The notes beneath the pieces were generated by a model. That model was given only the letters and a program-made list of their open reading frames with translations, did no database searches and had not been told where the DNA came from. A stretch of DNA of 64,000 nt from Diplocarpon mali. Its lineage: Eukaryota > Ascomycota > Leotiomycetes > Helotiales > Drepanopezizaceae. Positions 46,644 to 57,588 of this stretch are shown one piece after another; position 1 is the stretch's first letter, and each line of letters begins with the position of its first letter. The stretch lies in assembly GCA_024741835.1 (NCBI GenBank), contig JAENRP010000009.1, positions 248,001 through 312,000 of the forward strand, written 5' to 3'. The translations under genes and the position numbers were made by a program.

Positions 46644-48392
46644 ATGCCATCCTCTGCTGTCGCCTCTTACTCGAATAGCAAGGGCGCCAACATGTTCGCC
46701 CAGAGCTATGAAGAGTTTGGCGCAGACTTCTTTGACCAGTTCCTCGCGTATAGTCCGGAGTACAGTGAAACTCCCGGTTACTCTCCAGTGCTAGGGAACA
46801 CTCTTGAACAATCAACCGACTGCCAATCGGCGGGCGCCTCTCTGAGCTCCACCGACGATGAGACCACACATGCCATCGCCGATGATACCTGGCAAGGCGG
46901 TCTCCGGGCGGCAGAGGACCACGATGGAGCCCTCCTACCCTCAGCTGCAGGCGATCATTTCTATGAGCTTTCTGGTAGAGCCGCGATCTCTGACAGCGAA
47001 TTACTCACCCTTGAAGGGATCTTCCTGGAGTCTCCTCGGATCCCCGCGGCCTCCCGGAGGTCTCTGCCTTCTTCGCCAACAGTTGGCCCAGCGCACCAGT
47101 CTCTCCGCAGAAAGAACCGCATGGTCGAGTCTTTGTCCAAGACCTTCAACAAGGCCTCGGGCAGCCTCGACGAGAGCCTGCGCCGAAGCCCGATCAGAAA
47201 GCAGAAATCGGCACCGAAGATGATGGGCACAGCTCATCAGCGTACCAGCCATAGCAACTTGGATCTCTGGGGACAGAAGCTCGACCTCGACGATGCAAGG
47301 TTCCAGTACGACTTCAAGCAGGATGACCCGCCACTCTCGCCACCAGCATCTGCCAGGGTGCCAGACGTGGCACGAGTCTCGAGCTCGCTGGACCCCCAGG
47401 AAGGGGAGCTGCTTGGTGGGTTGACGTACAAGACTGCCTTGACGCAACAGCAGCATATGGTTCGATCAACGGCCTACGATACGCCGCTGTCGACCCCGAC
47501 ACTGGCCCATCCGCCATCGCGACGCACCGGTCAACAGGGACGCTCGGAGAGCGTTCTCTTTCCCATCACACCCCAAGCTCAAAACGCTTCAGGATCCTGG
47601 TCGCAGATGCCAGGCTCCCCAGAGTTCACCAGCTACAGGGCCTCGTCCGCATGCCCAGAGATCGGATCTCCAATATGGTGGAACCATGCTGCCACGGCAC
47701 CGATGGCCCAGCCGTCGCCTAACCGATTCCACAACCCGCAGCGAGCCAGCAAGTTCCTCGCCATGCAGCTGCAAAATGACGTGGCGTACCACAGCAACGA
47801 TATGGGCCTCAGCACATCGAGCCTGGCAAGCGGCCTGATGATCCAAATGCCGGATACCTCCGCTCAGCAATCCTCCGTCATGGGCACTCCACCGGCGCAT
47901 CCCCGTGGCTATGTTCACAGCCCTCGCTCTCAGCCACCCCCCCATCACTCCCGTCACCGCAGCGACAGCACCCAGTACAACACGCACAGCAGCCGAGAGC
48001 CATCCCGCCACGCCCGCCCGAGGTACCCGCGACACCCGAGCCCGGTGATCCGCGCGAGCCATTGCGCGAGCAGAGGCTCGGAGTCGCCGTCGCCGCCCCC
48101 GCCGGCCTTCCACGTCCGGAAGCGCAAGAGCAAGCCGGGCAAGCAGGCGACGCCGCGGACGCCGCCGCCGCCGCCGCCAGCGACGGGCGCCGTCAGCTTC
48201 GTCAACTACACGCCGAGCGATAGCAGGAAGATCCTGACGGGCGTTGCGCCGAGTGGCAGCTCGAAGACGAAGGCGCGGAGAGAGAAGGAGGCGCTGGACA
48301 AGAGGAGGAAGCTGTCTCAGGCGGCAGTGCGGGCTGTGAGAGCGGCCGGGGGAGACATCGACAGCCTCGTGGAGCAGGGCCTGTTCGTCTGA
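46644..48392 (+). CDS. wetA: Developmental regulator WetA (conidial maturation)
   Basis: An intronless frame of 582 codons. The C-terminal conserved WetA block is clear: VSFVNYTPSDSRKILTGVAP, SGSSKTKARREKEALDKRRK and LSQAAVRAVRAAGGDIDSL. The N-terminal MFAQSYEEFGADFFDQF matches the start of known WetA proteins. The middle is Ser/Pro/His-rich and low in complexity. WetA acts last in the BrlA-AbaA-WetA cascade and is needed for spore-wall maturation, trehalose accumulation and metabolic shutdown in conidia; it binds DNA through the C-terminal part. The ATG at 46644 gives 16 residues before MFAQ; the ATG at 46692 would match other WetA starts exactly. It is the last gene before the repeat block that begins about 1.1 kb downstream. 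Confidence 0.93.
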   Translation: MPSSAVASYSNSKGANMFAQSYEEFGADFFDQFLAYSPEYSETPGYSPVLGNTLEQSTDCQSAGASLSSTDDETTHAIADDTWQGGLRAAEDHDGALLPSAAGDHFYELSGRAAISDSELLTLEGIFLESPRIPAASRRSLPSSPTVGPAHQSLRRKNRMVESLSKTFNKASGSLDESLRRSPIRKQKSAPKMMGTAHQRTSHSNLDLWGQKLDLDDARFQYDFKQDDPPLSPPASARVPDVARVSSSLDPQEGELLGGLTYKTALTQQQHMVRSTAYDTPLSTPTLAHPPSRRTGQQGRSESVLFPITPQAQNASGSWSQMPGSPEFTSYRASSACPEIGSPIWWNHAATAPMAQPSPNRFHNPQRASKFLAMQLQNDVAYHSNDMGLSTSSLASGLMIQMPDTSAQQSSVMGTPPAHPRGYVHSPRSQPPPHHSRHRSDSTQYNTHSSREPSRHARPRYPRHPSPVIRASHCASRGSESPSPPPPAFHVRKRKSKPGKQATPRTPPPPPPATGAVSFVNYTPSDSRKILTGVAPSGSSKTKARREKEALDKRRKLSQAAVRAVRAAGGDIDSLVEQGLFV

Positions 48393-49518
48393 GCCGTGCG
48401 CTTTCTCTGGTCTCCGTGCTGATGGAGCCTTGTGGACTCTCATACCCCCCGGTGGATACTGGGAGGCTCGGCGTGGGCTTGCCTGTATATGATCCTGTAT
48501 TTTGATTCGCTTGAGCGGGAAAGAAAAACATATCTGGCTGTTGGAATATATAAGGATTGTGCTTATGTAATCGTACCTTGTACACTACTCCTGCAGCTCC
48601 ATAGAACTCGGAATCTACACCTTCAGATTCTATCACTGGCAGACAATGGCCGAGCCTGCGAGGGGCTTCATCCCCGGCCTGACAGAGCCTTCCGCCCAGC
48701 CACGGCGTTGCCTGCCAACGGGGCGTTCGCAGGACGTCCGTCCGATGTCAACACCCTACGCGAACGGGTCGTGCCGGAGGGGTGCAGAGAGCTTGGACTG
48801 CCGCTCGCTCCCCCGGCGGCCAAGGCTTGCTCACCCGACTCGGCGGTGCTGGTGTCGCTGCTTTGCAACGTCAATAGTTGAATCGCGATGTTCTGGATGC
48901 AAGCCTTCAGCACTGGTCACATCTTGCACTTGGTAGTGAGGTGCAGCAGCTCATCTGCATGGCGATCTATGATCGATATCCCACCACGCGTCTTGTGCGC
49001 GTCGAAGAAAGCGTCCCAGTTGCGCGAGTACCCGGGTATGTTCGAGCTCGGGATAGAGTCAATACAAGTCTGCTTTCACCAGAGCCTAAGGTCCTCGATC
49101 AGAGTCGTACTAGGGCAACAAGGAGGCTATTCCACGACCCACACGTGCATCTCTCGAAGTCTCTCTCTTCCTATATCTCCTCGATACAGCCCCGCCCTGT
49201 TCCCTATCGTGGACTGCTTGACAAGAGGGTGTTTGGAGGAGACGTGTCCCAAGCAGCACGAGAAGAGTCTCCGCGTCGAGTATGTGAGCCTTGGCTGCCC
49301 CCGGCTTCATCCTCTTTGCACCGTGCCGTAGCGAGGTCGATCGGGCTCGCGCCGAGAGGTGATGGCTTTCGCGACAGGACTGCTGGGCTCCATCTTGGCC
49401 CGGCAGCTCGGTTCGCGACGGTCGGGCTGGTCGCTGGCGTGGCAGCAATGGCCAGCCGAATCATCGTGAGGGGTTGCAGAAAATAGGGATGAGGTGTATC
49501 CTGATGGCTTGGGAACAG
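48393..49518. other. Intergenic between wetA and the repeat block
   Basis: The first 200 bases are probably the wetA 3' UTR. Frames at 48.65-49.5 kb overlap on both strands without motifs. No gene is seen. Confidence 0.45.
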
Positions 49519-49718
49519 GATGCCAGTCACGTTTGATGACTAATATGTAATACTAGTCACGTTCTAAAGACTGTAATGTATAGATACTAGTCATATTCTG
49601 ATGAATTCAATATGAAGATACTAGTCACGTTTAATGACTTTAAGAGTATAATACTAGTCCTATCCCAAAGACTCTAAGAGCTGGATACTAGTCACGTTTT
49701 CATAACTTGAATATAAAT
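49519..49718. repeat. 33-34 bp minisatellite, six copies
   Basis: Units start with atactagtcacgttt or variants at 49519, 49550, 49584, 49618, 49651 and 49685, a spacing of 31-34 bases. The copies differ mostly by C/T and A/G changes, and the unit is AT-rich. Confidence 0.8.
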
Positions 49719-49734
49719 ACTACCTATGTCATTG

Positions 49735-49985
49735 TAACCTCAAAAACCCAACCCTACCCTATCTAATAATCCTAAGTTACAAATACTCCTCCTATTCTAC
49801 TAACTTTAAGAATATAACCCTATCCTATAAATACTCCTCCTATTCTACCAACCTTAAAAACCCAACCCTATCCTAATAAACACCCCTCCTCTTCCACCAA
49901 CCTTAAAACCCCAACCCCTATCCTATCCAATAACCCGTCCCTATAAACACTCCTCCTATTCCACCAACCCTACGAACACCATTCC
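49735..49985. repeat. About 50-bp degenerate tandem repeat, four copies
   Basis: The anchor tcctcctattctacc or close variants end near 49800, 49848, 49897 and 49964 and are separated by aaccttaaaaacccaaccc-like spacers. Spacings are 48, 49 and 67. The plus strand is strikingly low in G. It resembles telomere-like CCCTAA wording only superficially, and no exact CCCTAA array is present. Confidence 0.7.
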
Positions 49986-50145
49986 CCTTCCTATCCCAAC
50001 GACTGCACAGCATCGATACCGCGACCCGGCGCCTACCAGTGCCGCGGAGCCGTCGCCTGGCTGGAAGCAAGCGCACGCGGACACGGATGGCGGCGGGCCG
50101 CGGACGCGTCGAGGCCTGGCTTTGTTATGGCGGGGGGGATCGGTG

Positions 50146-50190
50146 GGGATGGGATGGGATGGGATGGGATGGGATGGGATGGGATGGGAT
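50146..50190. repeat. (gggat)9 microsatellite
   Basis: Nine perfect copies of a five-base unit lie immediately before the retrotransposon block. Confidence 0.95.
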
Positions 50191-50205
50191 AGGGATGGGG
50201 ATAGG

Positions 50206-51440
50206 TGTTGAAGTGGTAATGGTAAAGTAGAATCAATTGGATGAAGAGAAAAGGCGCTGAGAAGCAGTCCTAAGGCTACTTATATACAAATACGCTAAAC
50301 CCAATTGGGAAGGGTCAACCGCTACTCCTCTATATACTGTCGAAGCAGTAACCGATGTGAGATAGCTCCTTCTAATAGTCCCTTAGATATGAATGTCTTT
50401 CCTCTAGTCCCTTAGATAATAGCGCAGTTGTTTATTAACGCTAGACGCCATATAGCCATAGTCGAAGATCTAGTCTCTTAAAAGAACGAGTGTTAGACGG
50501 GCAAGTGATTTAATATAGATATCAGCTAGGTTCTTTATTAATGAAATATAAGAAAGGCTATACTCGCTATTAGCGAATCGCTTACAGACGAAGTGGTAGT
50601 GAACGTTAATATGCTTTAAGCGGTTACTTGTCCGCTGATCTTTTATTAGCGCGATAGCGGGTTTATTATCGACTATAAGATATGCGCTAACTGCTAATAA
50701 GATAAGAGAGCTACTAGTGAGTTCACTAATAGCTTAACGAGCCTATACTAAGTGGCTAGCGGCGTATGATGCGGCTATATACTCGGCCTTATAAGTAGAC
50801 TTCGCGACGCAAGACTGCCGCTTAAAGGACTATAAGATAGTGCAGCTATTGATTTTTAATATATATCTTAAAAAGGATTTGGAATTATTAAGGTCTAAGC
50901 CGAACGATGCATTAGAGTATATAACGAGCTGGATTGCGGTTGCGGGTTGTATCATTTGCTAATAAGGTATAAAGGTGCTAACTATACAAATGTTAAGATC
51001 TCGGGTTGCTTAGATATAGCGCAATGTCTGGTATGCCATCTTTAAGTACAGTTTTAATAGATTCGAGTTGTATGATCCGAGCATACTTACTATATAGGAT
51101 AGGTCCAGGCGACTGACGATTGCTAGGAAGTTAATAAAACTAATAATCGATTGGAATGTTTTCTATCATTCGAGTTCTATAGGTTCGTCCGCTAGAGAAT
51201 ATAGTAGGAATGAGTTTGGGTCTAGCAGCGTAAGCCTCCTATTGCATTCGCTTATACCATAGCAGCACAGGATCGCAGCAATATACATACGTTAGTATAG
51301 TTGGATCAGCCGGGTGCTATAGGGTTGATGTTGGTACGCAGATTCCTATACAAGAGGCAAGCCATCCTTATTCCTAGGGTCATCCTATACAGCTATACCA
51401 TATGCGATATAAGGGGTTTCGTATATATTTCGGACAGCTG
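50206..51440 (-). mobile_element. Copia-type retrotransposon fragment, decayed (RT end and RNase H)
   Basis: On the minus strand, between about 51180 and 50470, translation gives the end of a Copia polyprotein: DLSYI.SMLGSYNSNLLK, then YLKMAYQTLRYI, ATRDLNI, a SNASFGLDLNNSKSFLRY segment and QSCVAKSTYKAEYIAAS of the RNase H domain, ending with DNKPAIALIKDQRTSNR and HINVHYHFV. Several in-frame TAG and TAA codons break it. The low-coordinate end tgttgaag at 50206 could be the edge of its 3' LTR, but no matching LTR partner is visible. The upstream parts of the element are missing. It is a remnant without function. Confidence 0.75.
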
Positions 51441-51899
51441 TTTAGCCGGAGGACCTTAGAAGGATATCTATATACAGCTAAGAGGGAATATAAGAGGGAG
51501 GACATTTAAAGGTATAAAGGTACTATCTCAATTATATAAAGATAGATAGATATTATAATAGATTCTTTTTAATAATAAGTACTCAACTATATTTATATAA
51601 ATATCAATTACTAGTATAAAACCTATACTAATTAGTAGTAGTACCTTTACTATAGATAGCAAGGTTATTAAATTGAAGAATTCTTTCTTAATTTTAAGAA
51701 GTACTTAATTGTATTTCCGACTTACCTTAAATACTAACTTAAACATACGAAGTAATATCAGTTACTACTAAAGGAGAAAAGGCGAAAGGTATGCGAATCT
51801 AGCTAGAGTTATTACTTTAAAGGTAGATACTATCCTCTTCTACCTGCGTTCTATTATATATTACAATTAGGGTAAAACCGGAATGCAATTAGTATCCCG

Positions 51900-54030
51900 A
51901 CTATAATTAAATAATAGCGTAATAATACGCAAAATACGACTATATCGGACTTCTTTCAGACCCTATTAGGGCGTAGAGCAATGTCCGGATAATATTAGGA
52001 AATAATCAAAGGGGGACTATTAATGCCGCTTAATCTAAGGCAACTCTAGATACTAAGGGACTTTAAAAGGGATACAAGACCTTAAGAGGATTAACTTAGC
52101 GAAGAGGCCCTTAGACTAAAAGATTAATATATAGAGAACTTCCGAAAGACATTATAAGATAGCAAAAGGAGAGGGCTATACCTTACTAAGGACTTCTAAG
52201 AGGAATTCTAAGATTGGATAGTTGGCGACTTTAAATTGCTAGATAAGGACGTTCGATAACGCCTAAGGGACGACCTTCGGTACTATAGAGTATACATTTA
52301 GCGTAGGAAGGGCGTTTCGATTAGCTAGGCACTTTTCGACACAGTACACTAAGAAGGAAACGAGTAGCTAAAAGACCAGCTAGAGTTATAGACCTAAGAA
52401 GTACCAAACTCAGTTATAGCACAATCTCTGAGATATAGAATAAGGTCTGCTTTAGAATTTGCCGAATCTATGCGAATAAGCGAGCCACTCGCTTAAAGGG
52501 TTACTATAGCTAAATAGAAGACACTACGCTAAGACTCGCTTTAGCAAGGATACCCTAGATATAATAATAATACTTCGCAAGACAACCTATATAAAGTAGA
52601 TACTCTAAGATAAACAACCGAACGGTATAACCTTAAAAGAATACCTTATTAACCTCGATTAGGATAAACCTTAGTTTTGCAATACCTAAAGATCCCGAAT
52701 CCGACACTAATGCCGCCGATCTAACCGAGAGACGGATCGTTACCACCCTTTACTATAAGGAGGGGTTTAAGAGCGCTTCTAGACCTTAACTGAAGTAACG
52801 CTCAATTATCCTAATATATTATAAAACCTTTGACTTCGGATCAGGCCAAAACCCTTATAAATCTAAGTAAGATATATACTAAGGAGACTTAATACTTAAG
52901 TAGGAAAGATCACCTTAATAAGAAGCTTTATATATTCGCCGATTTATGCTAAAGAGCCTTAGTAGACTAGAGCATATGGCATAGAGCCTTTCTATCTATA
53001 CTACAAGACTCGGCCTCGACGTACTACTATTAGTACTTGCAAAATAAGAACTTTAAGTTTGCCGAGCTAATAAAGGCCATTCAGGCCAATTATAAGACCG
53101 AAGAGAGAAGTAGCAGATTCCTAAGGAGGTAGTTTCAGCTAACATTTGACCTATTCTAATAAGAAGACTATCAAAGGGGGAAACCGATCCTAACCCAACT
53201 CGAGAACTATACTAAGGAGCTATAAAACCTGCAATTAGGCCTATATGCTAATATAAAGAACGATCGATCGATTAAAGATAGACTTATATAAGGTGTTTTT
53301 AGGAATCGGCTCTTCTAAATAGCACTTTTTAAGCTACTAGCAACATTCCTAGCCCTATTGGATAGCCTACAGGCTTGCGCAGGAGTAGTTGCCTAAGATA
53401 GACCATCTAGACCTTAGTACCCTAGTTCAGCTACTAATAGACCCTAATATTATTTGGCTGAGGAGCAAGGGCAATTTATAGCGCACTTTTCAAATAGAAA
53501 GATGAAGTTTACCTAAGGTAATAAAAGAGGAACAACCTTCTAACCGAAACCAGGCTATATAAGGTATATTATATATTAGAAAAAGGACTACTATAGTAGC
53601 AAGCATTTAAAAGAAGAAAGAGCCGCTTAGAAGTCTTGCTATATAATAAGCTAACGAGCTAAAGGGTATAAGCTAATAGATAAAATATATAAGGCATACT
53701 TAACTTAAGAAGATAATAGAGCATATTTGAAAGGTAATAGGACTAATAAGGATAAATAGGAAACGTCTTTGGAAGAGGAGGACTAAGCAATTAGCGACCC
53801 TAAGGATAGTAATATCAACTTCATTATAGTATTCCTAGCTTTTAAAAAGGAGTATAACTCGAGAACTATACTTAATTAGCTTAAAAAGCAAAAGGCTAAA
53901 TACCTCTTAATAATAAGGGTTAATAAACTGATACAAACGGACCTTAAGGTATTTACAACCTAGTAGACAGATCAATTCTTCTAAGGATTCCTAATTGATA
54001 TAGGCGCCTTAAATAAAAATATAAGAGGAA
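51900..54030 (+). pseudogene. Copia gag and protease remnants
   Basis: One frame can be followed through most of the stretch with stops about every 20-30 codons. It includes IFADLC.RALVD, AFLSILQDSASTYYY and QLENYTKEL.NLQLGLYANI, which match the layout of fungal Copia gag. It then gives a YYSSKHLKEERAA..SCYI segment that is a mutated zinc knuckle, and FLIDIGAL at the protease active-site position (normally LIDTGA). No intact product is possible. Confidence 0.6.
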
Positions 54031-54379
54031 TTAACTAATTCAAAGCCCTATAAAACATATAAGATGCAGTTCTAACTCTACTCAGCGCTGAAAAGCATAA
54101 AATTACCTTTAGGGCAGGTTCGCGAAATGCAATCGGCAAGACAACTATTCGAATACTAGCAGGCCCTATAGAGTTCTTAATTATAAAGGCAAATATACCA
54201 TTTTTAGTCTGCTTATAACAACTCGATAAAATGGGAGCTAAATACGACAATCTATGCAATTTGCTTATAATCGGCAAGGAGAAATACTTAATTGTTAAAA
54301 AACATAGGCACTTATAGCTCCTACTCAATATAATAGAGCAACTTCTGATAACTTTAAAGGGTACGATTAATATATGCCA

Positions 54380-55420
54380 CTTGATAAAAATGGAAATCCG
54401 AAGGCTATATAAAAGATTCGGACATCCTTTGGTAAAGCGCCTTAAACACCTCTTAAACTAGGCCGGTTATAACGTCAACTCTAGCATTATAGCAAGAGTA
54501 AGGGAAATATACTAATATTATTAACTCTATGCCAACGCTCCTTATAGATTCCGATTTAAGCTATAAGATAATATCGACTTTAATTATACTATATATATCG
54601 ATATTGCTTAGTTCGGTAGAAGGAACGCCCTTTATATAGTTGACGAAGCGACAGGATTTAGAGCCGCAAGGTTCTTATAGAAGGGAATAGGAGCATATTC
54701 GGCCGACGCAGTATTTTAAGCCCTCAAATTGGCTTAGCTAGATATATATATTAGACCTCCTGATTTTATAGTATACAACTATAGCACTAACTTCAACTTA
54801 GCGGAGTTCAAAAGCTCTCTAAGATCTATAGGAACAACCCTTAAACTAGTTCCTATAAAGGCGCACTACTCTATTAGTAAGGTCGAACGGTATCATCGCC
54901 CTTTAAAATATGCCTTTAAGATAATAATAGTTGAATACCCCTGATTAAGCGATAATAAGAGGCTGCAAATAGCCGTTAAAGTAGTTAATAATATAGCAGG
55001 ACCTAATAGGATGATTCCCACCTTACTCGTTTTCAAGGCATATCTAAGGCTAACTGAACTAGATCTAACAAATCCGTTAGTAGAATAGAGGGTAGTAATA
55101 ATCAAAAAGGCTATAAAGGAAGTTAAGAAGATCTATACTACTCGCAAGGTCAATAACACTTTAGGCATAAGGAATAGCCTTAGAACCACTTATATCTACA
55201 ATTTAAGGCTAAAAGACCTAGTATTAGTATATCAGGAGAAGGGAGGATAGATAGGCCTATTCGAGTTCTTAAGCTTAGAGAACGAAACCTATATAATTAA
55301 TATCGGCAGTAGAATAAGGCACTTTAAATTGATAAGCGTACGTCTATTTAAAATCGATAATAAAGAAAACTACCTAAAGGAAACTAGAGGAACTAAACCT
55401 AAGGATCGAACGACTACTAA
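54380..55420 (+). pseudogene. Copia integrase remnant
   Basis: The integrase core is readable with stops: IDIA*FGRRNALYIVDEATG near 54595-54655, then ALKLA*LDIYIRPPDFIVYN near 54720-54780, FKSSLRSIGTTLKLVP, and AHYSISKVERYHRPLKYAF near 54860-54920. The stops are TAG or TAA where related elements have Gln or Trp, as expected from C-to-T change on either strand. Conserved Asp positions of the catalytic triad remain partly visible. Confidence 0.75.
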
Positions 55421-55689
55421 AAGGGAGTAGAACGCAACTGACGTTAATAAAGAAGTAGAGCCCTCTTGCTTAATTAAGCCGCAACTTAATAGCTGTAAGC
55501 AATTGCTAAGAGTAGAGGTTCCTTTTATTAAGCCTATTTCCAGTCTTCTTACAATTGATAACGACTATAATGCTAAGATATAGATATCCTTTAAAGCAAA
55601 CAATAAGCTATATATGGCCAAATCAGAGGTATTCCTAATAGAGAAGGAGAATAGGGACTAAGAACTATCGCAAAAGCTATAGGCAAAAG

Positions 55690-56216
55690 GCAAGATTACC
55701 ATACCTAGGCGCCCTTTTTAGCAATCTCGCCTAAAGGAGTACTAAAGGCTAATAAATAAAGGGGTATTTATACTAATAAATAAAAATGACCCTACTATAA
55801 AAGGCAAGAGGATCTTCAAATCGAGAATAGTTGATAAGATAAAAAGGAAGGAAATAGATCACCTATTTGAGAAATCACGCCTAGTTGTATAGGCCTAAAA
55901 CAATACTAGCAAAAAGGAGGAAGGCATAATCACTTAATCCCCAACTATCTAATAAGTAAGCTAACGCCTTTTAGTATCACTTTCGGCATCAATCTGGGAA
56001 CACTTTAAAGAATAGGGCAAGAAGGGCATTCTCGGCCTATAGGACATTATATAAGCGTACACCTAGGCAGCTTCAAAGCTACTATGCGATATATTTGTAT
56101 TTCCCTTATAAGATATCGCTAAGCTATTCCCTATAAGTATAGTCTTTAAAGTAGTGCTGCTGCTTTACAGCATTCCCGAATTAGGAAATCACTAGTTCAG
56201 CACCTATTATAAGCAC
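55690..56216 (+). pseudogene. Copia reverse transcriptase, 5' part
   Basis: The RVT_2-type sequence is readable: INKGVFILINKNDPTIKGKR, IFKSRIVDKIKRKEIDHLFE, KSRLVV, SPTI, and further on LLLYSIPELGNH just before the Gypsy insertion at 56222. Several TAG/TAA codons interrupt it. Confidence 0.75.
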
Positions 56217-56221
56217 TATTA
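56217..56221. repeat. Target-site duplication TATTA, left copy
   Basis: TATTA lies directly before the LTR start TGTAACG at 56222. The second copy is at 63783-63787, directly after the right LTR. A five-base duplication is typical of Gypsy-type integrases. Confidence 0.9.
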
Positions 56222-56528
56222 TGTAACGACACAGAACCGCCAAAGTGCGAGATCAAGTATAGGAGCAAGAAGTAGTGCAAAAGGCGTATTCTATAGGTCT
56301 AATACGAAGGAAACGAAGAAGTTAAAGAACCCTCCTTAGGAGAGAGCCCTTCTTCCTTATATATATAGCAGCTAGAAGCTCTATTGCCCATTTATGTAAT
56401 ATTATGCAAGAATATCCTTTTGCCCCTTTAAGGTCGATTCGATAAAACCCTATATTAAATCGAAATTGCGAAACCTTAAAACGCCATACTCCTAGGTAAT
56501 TGCACTAAGTGGAGGTGCAGCTATTACA
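56222..56528. repeat. Left LTR of the Gypsy element (307 bp; 3' LTR)
   Basis: Starts TGTAACGACAC and ends CTATTACA. It aligns without gaps to 63476-63782. I count 22 differences, all transitions, with no transversion or indel. Confidence 0.93.
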
Positions 56529-56546
56529 CTACCCCCCCCCTTTGAG
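56529..56546 (-). other. Polypurine tract of the Gypsy element
   Basis: On the coding (minus) strand the sequence next to the 3' LTR is purine-rich (aaaggggggggg). This is the expected position of the plus-strand primer site for reverse transcription. Confidence 0.65.
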
Positions 56547-56820
56547 AACGCTTACTTATAAGCGTTAGGAGGTCGTGACGATTTTCGTATAATGATGTAC
56601 TTAGCATATTATTATATAAATAGTACTATTCTATATTTGGTTTAGCGCAAGTTACGTTATACACTCAAATTTGTTTTTCCTTTCGTAGGATCTTCCTTCC
56701 TTAGTATAACAACTATATACTATCGCATAAGTCCTTTACTCCTACTACTATAGCGTAAGGCTAATGTATAGTAGTAGAAACAATTACTACTACTACCACT
56801 AACTACTATAAGTAAGTTTG

Positions 56821-57588
56821 CCCTAGTCCAGGGTCGAATTGCATCTAATACGCGTAGTGCCAATTCCCTTGCCATTAGGCGCCCTTGCAATAGCCTACCG
56901 CATATACTACTATTGGTACGTGCGGCGCCTTATGCGCGATATTATATACAAATGCGAGTTCGAATCGGAGCGTAGTAAGAAGTGCTATTAGTGCCAGGAG
57001 CAAAAGGCAGAGTATATCCTTATAAGTACCTTGAATTGAGTCCAAAGTTCTAGTCGCGCTAATACTTATTTATAGCTTCCCTCCTATATTAGTAAGGAGT
57101 TCGCAGCGCTATCCGCGGCCCTTAAAGAGTGGCAAGGGGAGGCTGCCTAATAGCAAGAGGAGGATAACGGCGGCGACGACGACGATAATAACGCTTAAGC
57201 GGTTTCGGTAAGGAACCGCGAGATGCTCTATTAAGAGGCGGTCTGGCACGCCTAGATTCTTATCAACCTCCTACTAATAGCCAGCGTAGAGGCTCCGACT
57301 AGCCGCTCCCAACTAAAGCGTACTAGCCTTGCGGAGCTCTGCTCTATAGCTAAGGCTATAGCAAGCCAGCTAAAGGGGATCTAAGCGACAGTTGCTATAA
57401 GTTAAACCCGAATTAGTATCGAATCGACCGCTGACTTTCTAATAAGAGCGCGGCGACCTTATCGAGTCCCGGCTAGCGAGGTTAGAGTAATCCAGCCGAA
57501 CTATGCTAGGCCTCCTAAGGTCTATCGCTGCGTTAGCAGAGCGGACTGCTATAGCAGCAGAGTCTCTTATAAGGGGAGGGGGGCTTGC
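56821..57588 (+). pseudogene. Additional open-frame remnant opposite to Gypsy gag-pol
   Basis: One plus-strand frame of about 250 codons can be followed from about 56824 to 57588 with ten internal stops. Nine are TAG or TAA and one is TGA, and each is one C-to-T change from CAG, CAA or CGA. The readable product has RIYYYWYVRRLMRDIIYKCE, a Cys-rich KKCY*CQEQKAEY, an acidic linker EEDNGGDDDDNN, and ARRPYRVPASEVRVIQPNYA near the end. An overlapping intact 86-codon frame (57503-57763) lies in another phase and is Ala/Arg/Glu-rich; which of the two was used at the end is unclear. I recognise no family. The position between pol and the 3' LTR, on the opposite strand, suggests an accessory or captured gene. 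Confidence 0.5.

Noticed and set aside
47589..48443. 284-codon minus-strand Arg-rich frame
   Set aside because: Antisense shadow of the wetA C-terminal half, where GC-rich codons keep the opposite strand open.
49735..49985. Telomere-like sequence
   Set aside because: The words resemble CCCTAA, but there is no perfect hexamer array and unique-type DNA and transposons continue on both sides.
54035..55105. Minus-strand frames of 70-97 codons in the Copia element
   Set aside because: They are antisense to readable integrase and protease sequence on the plus strand.
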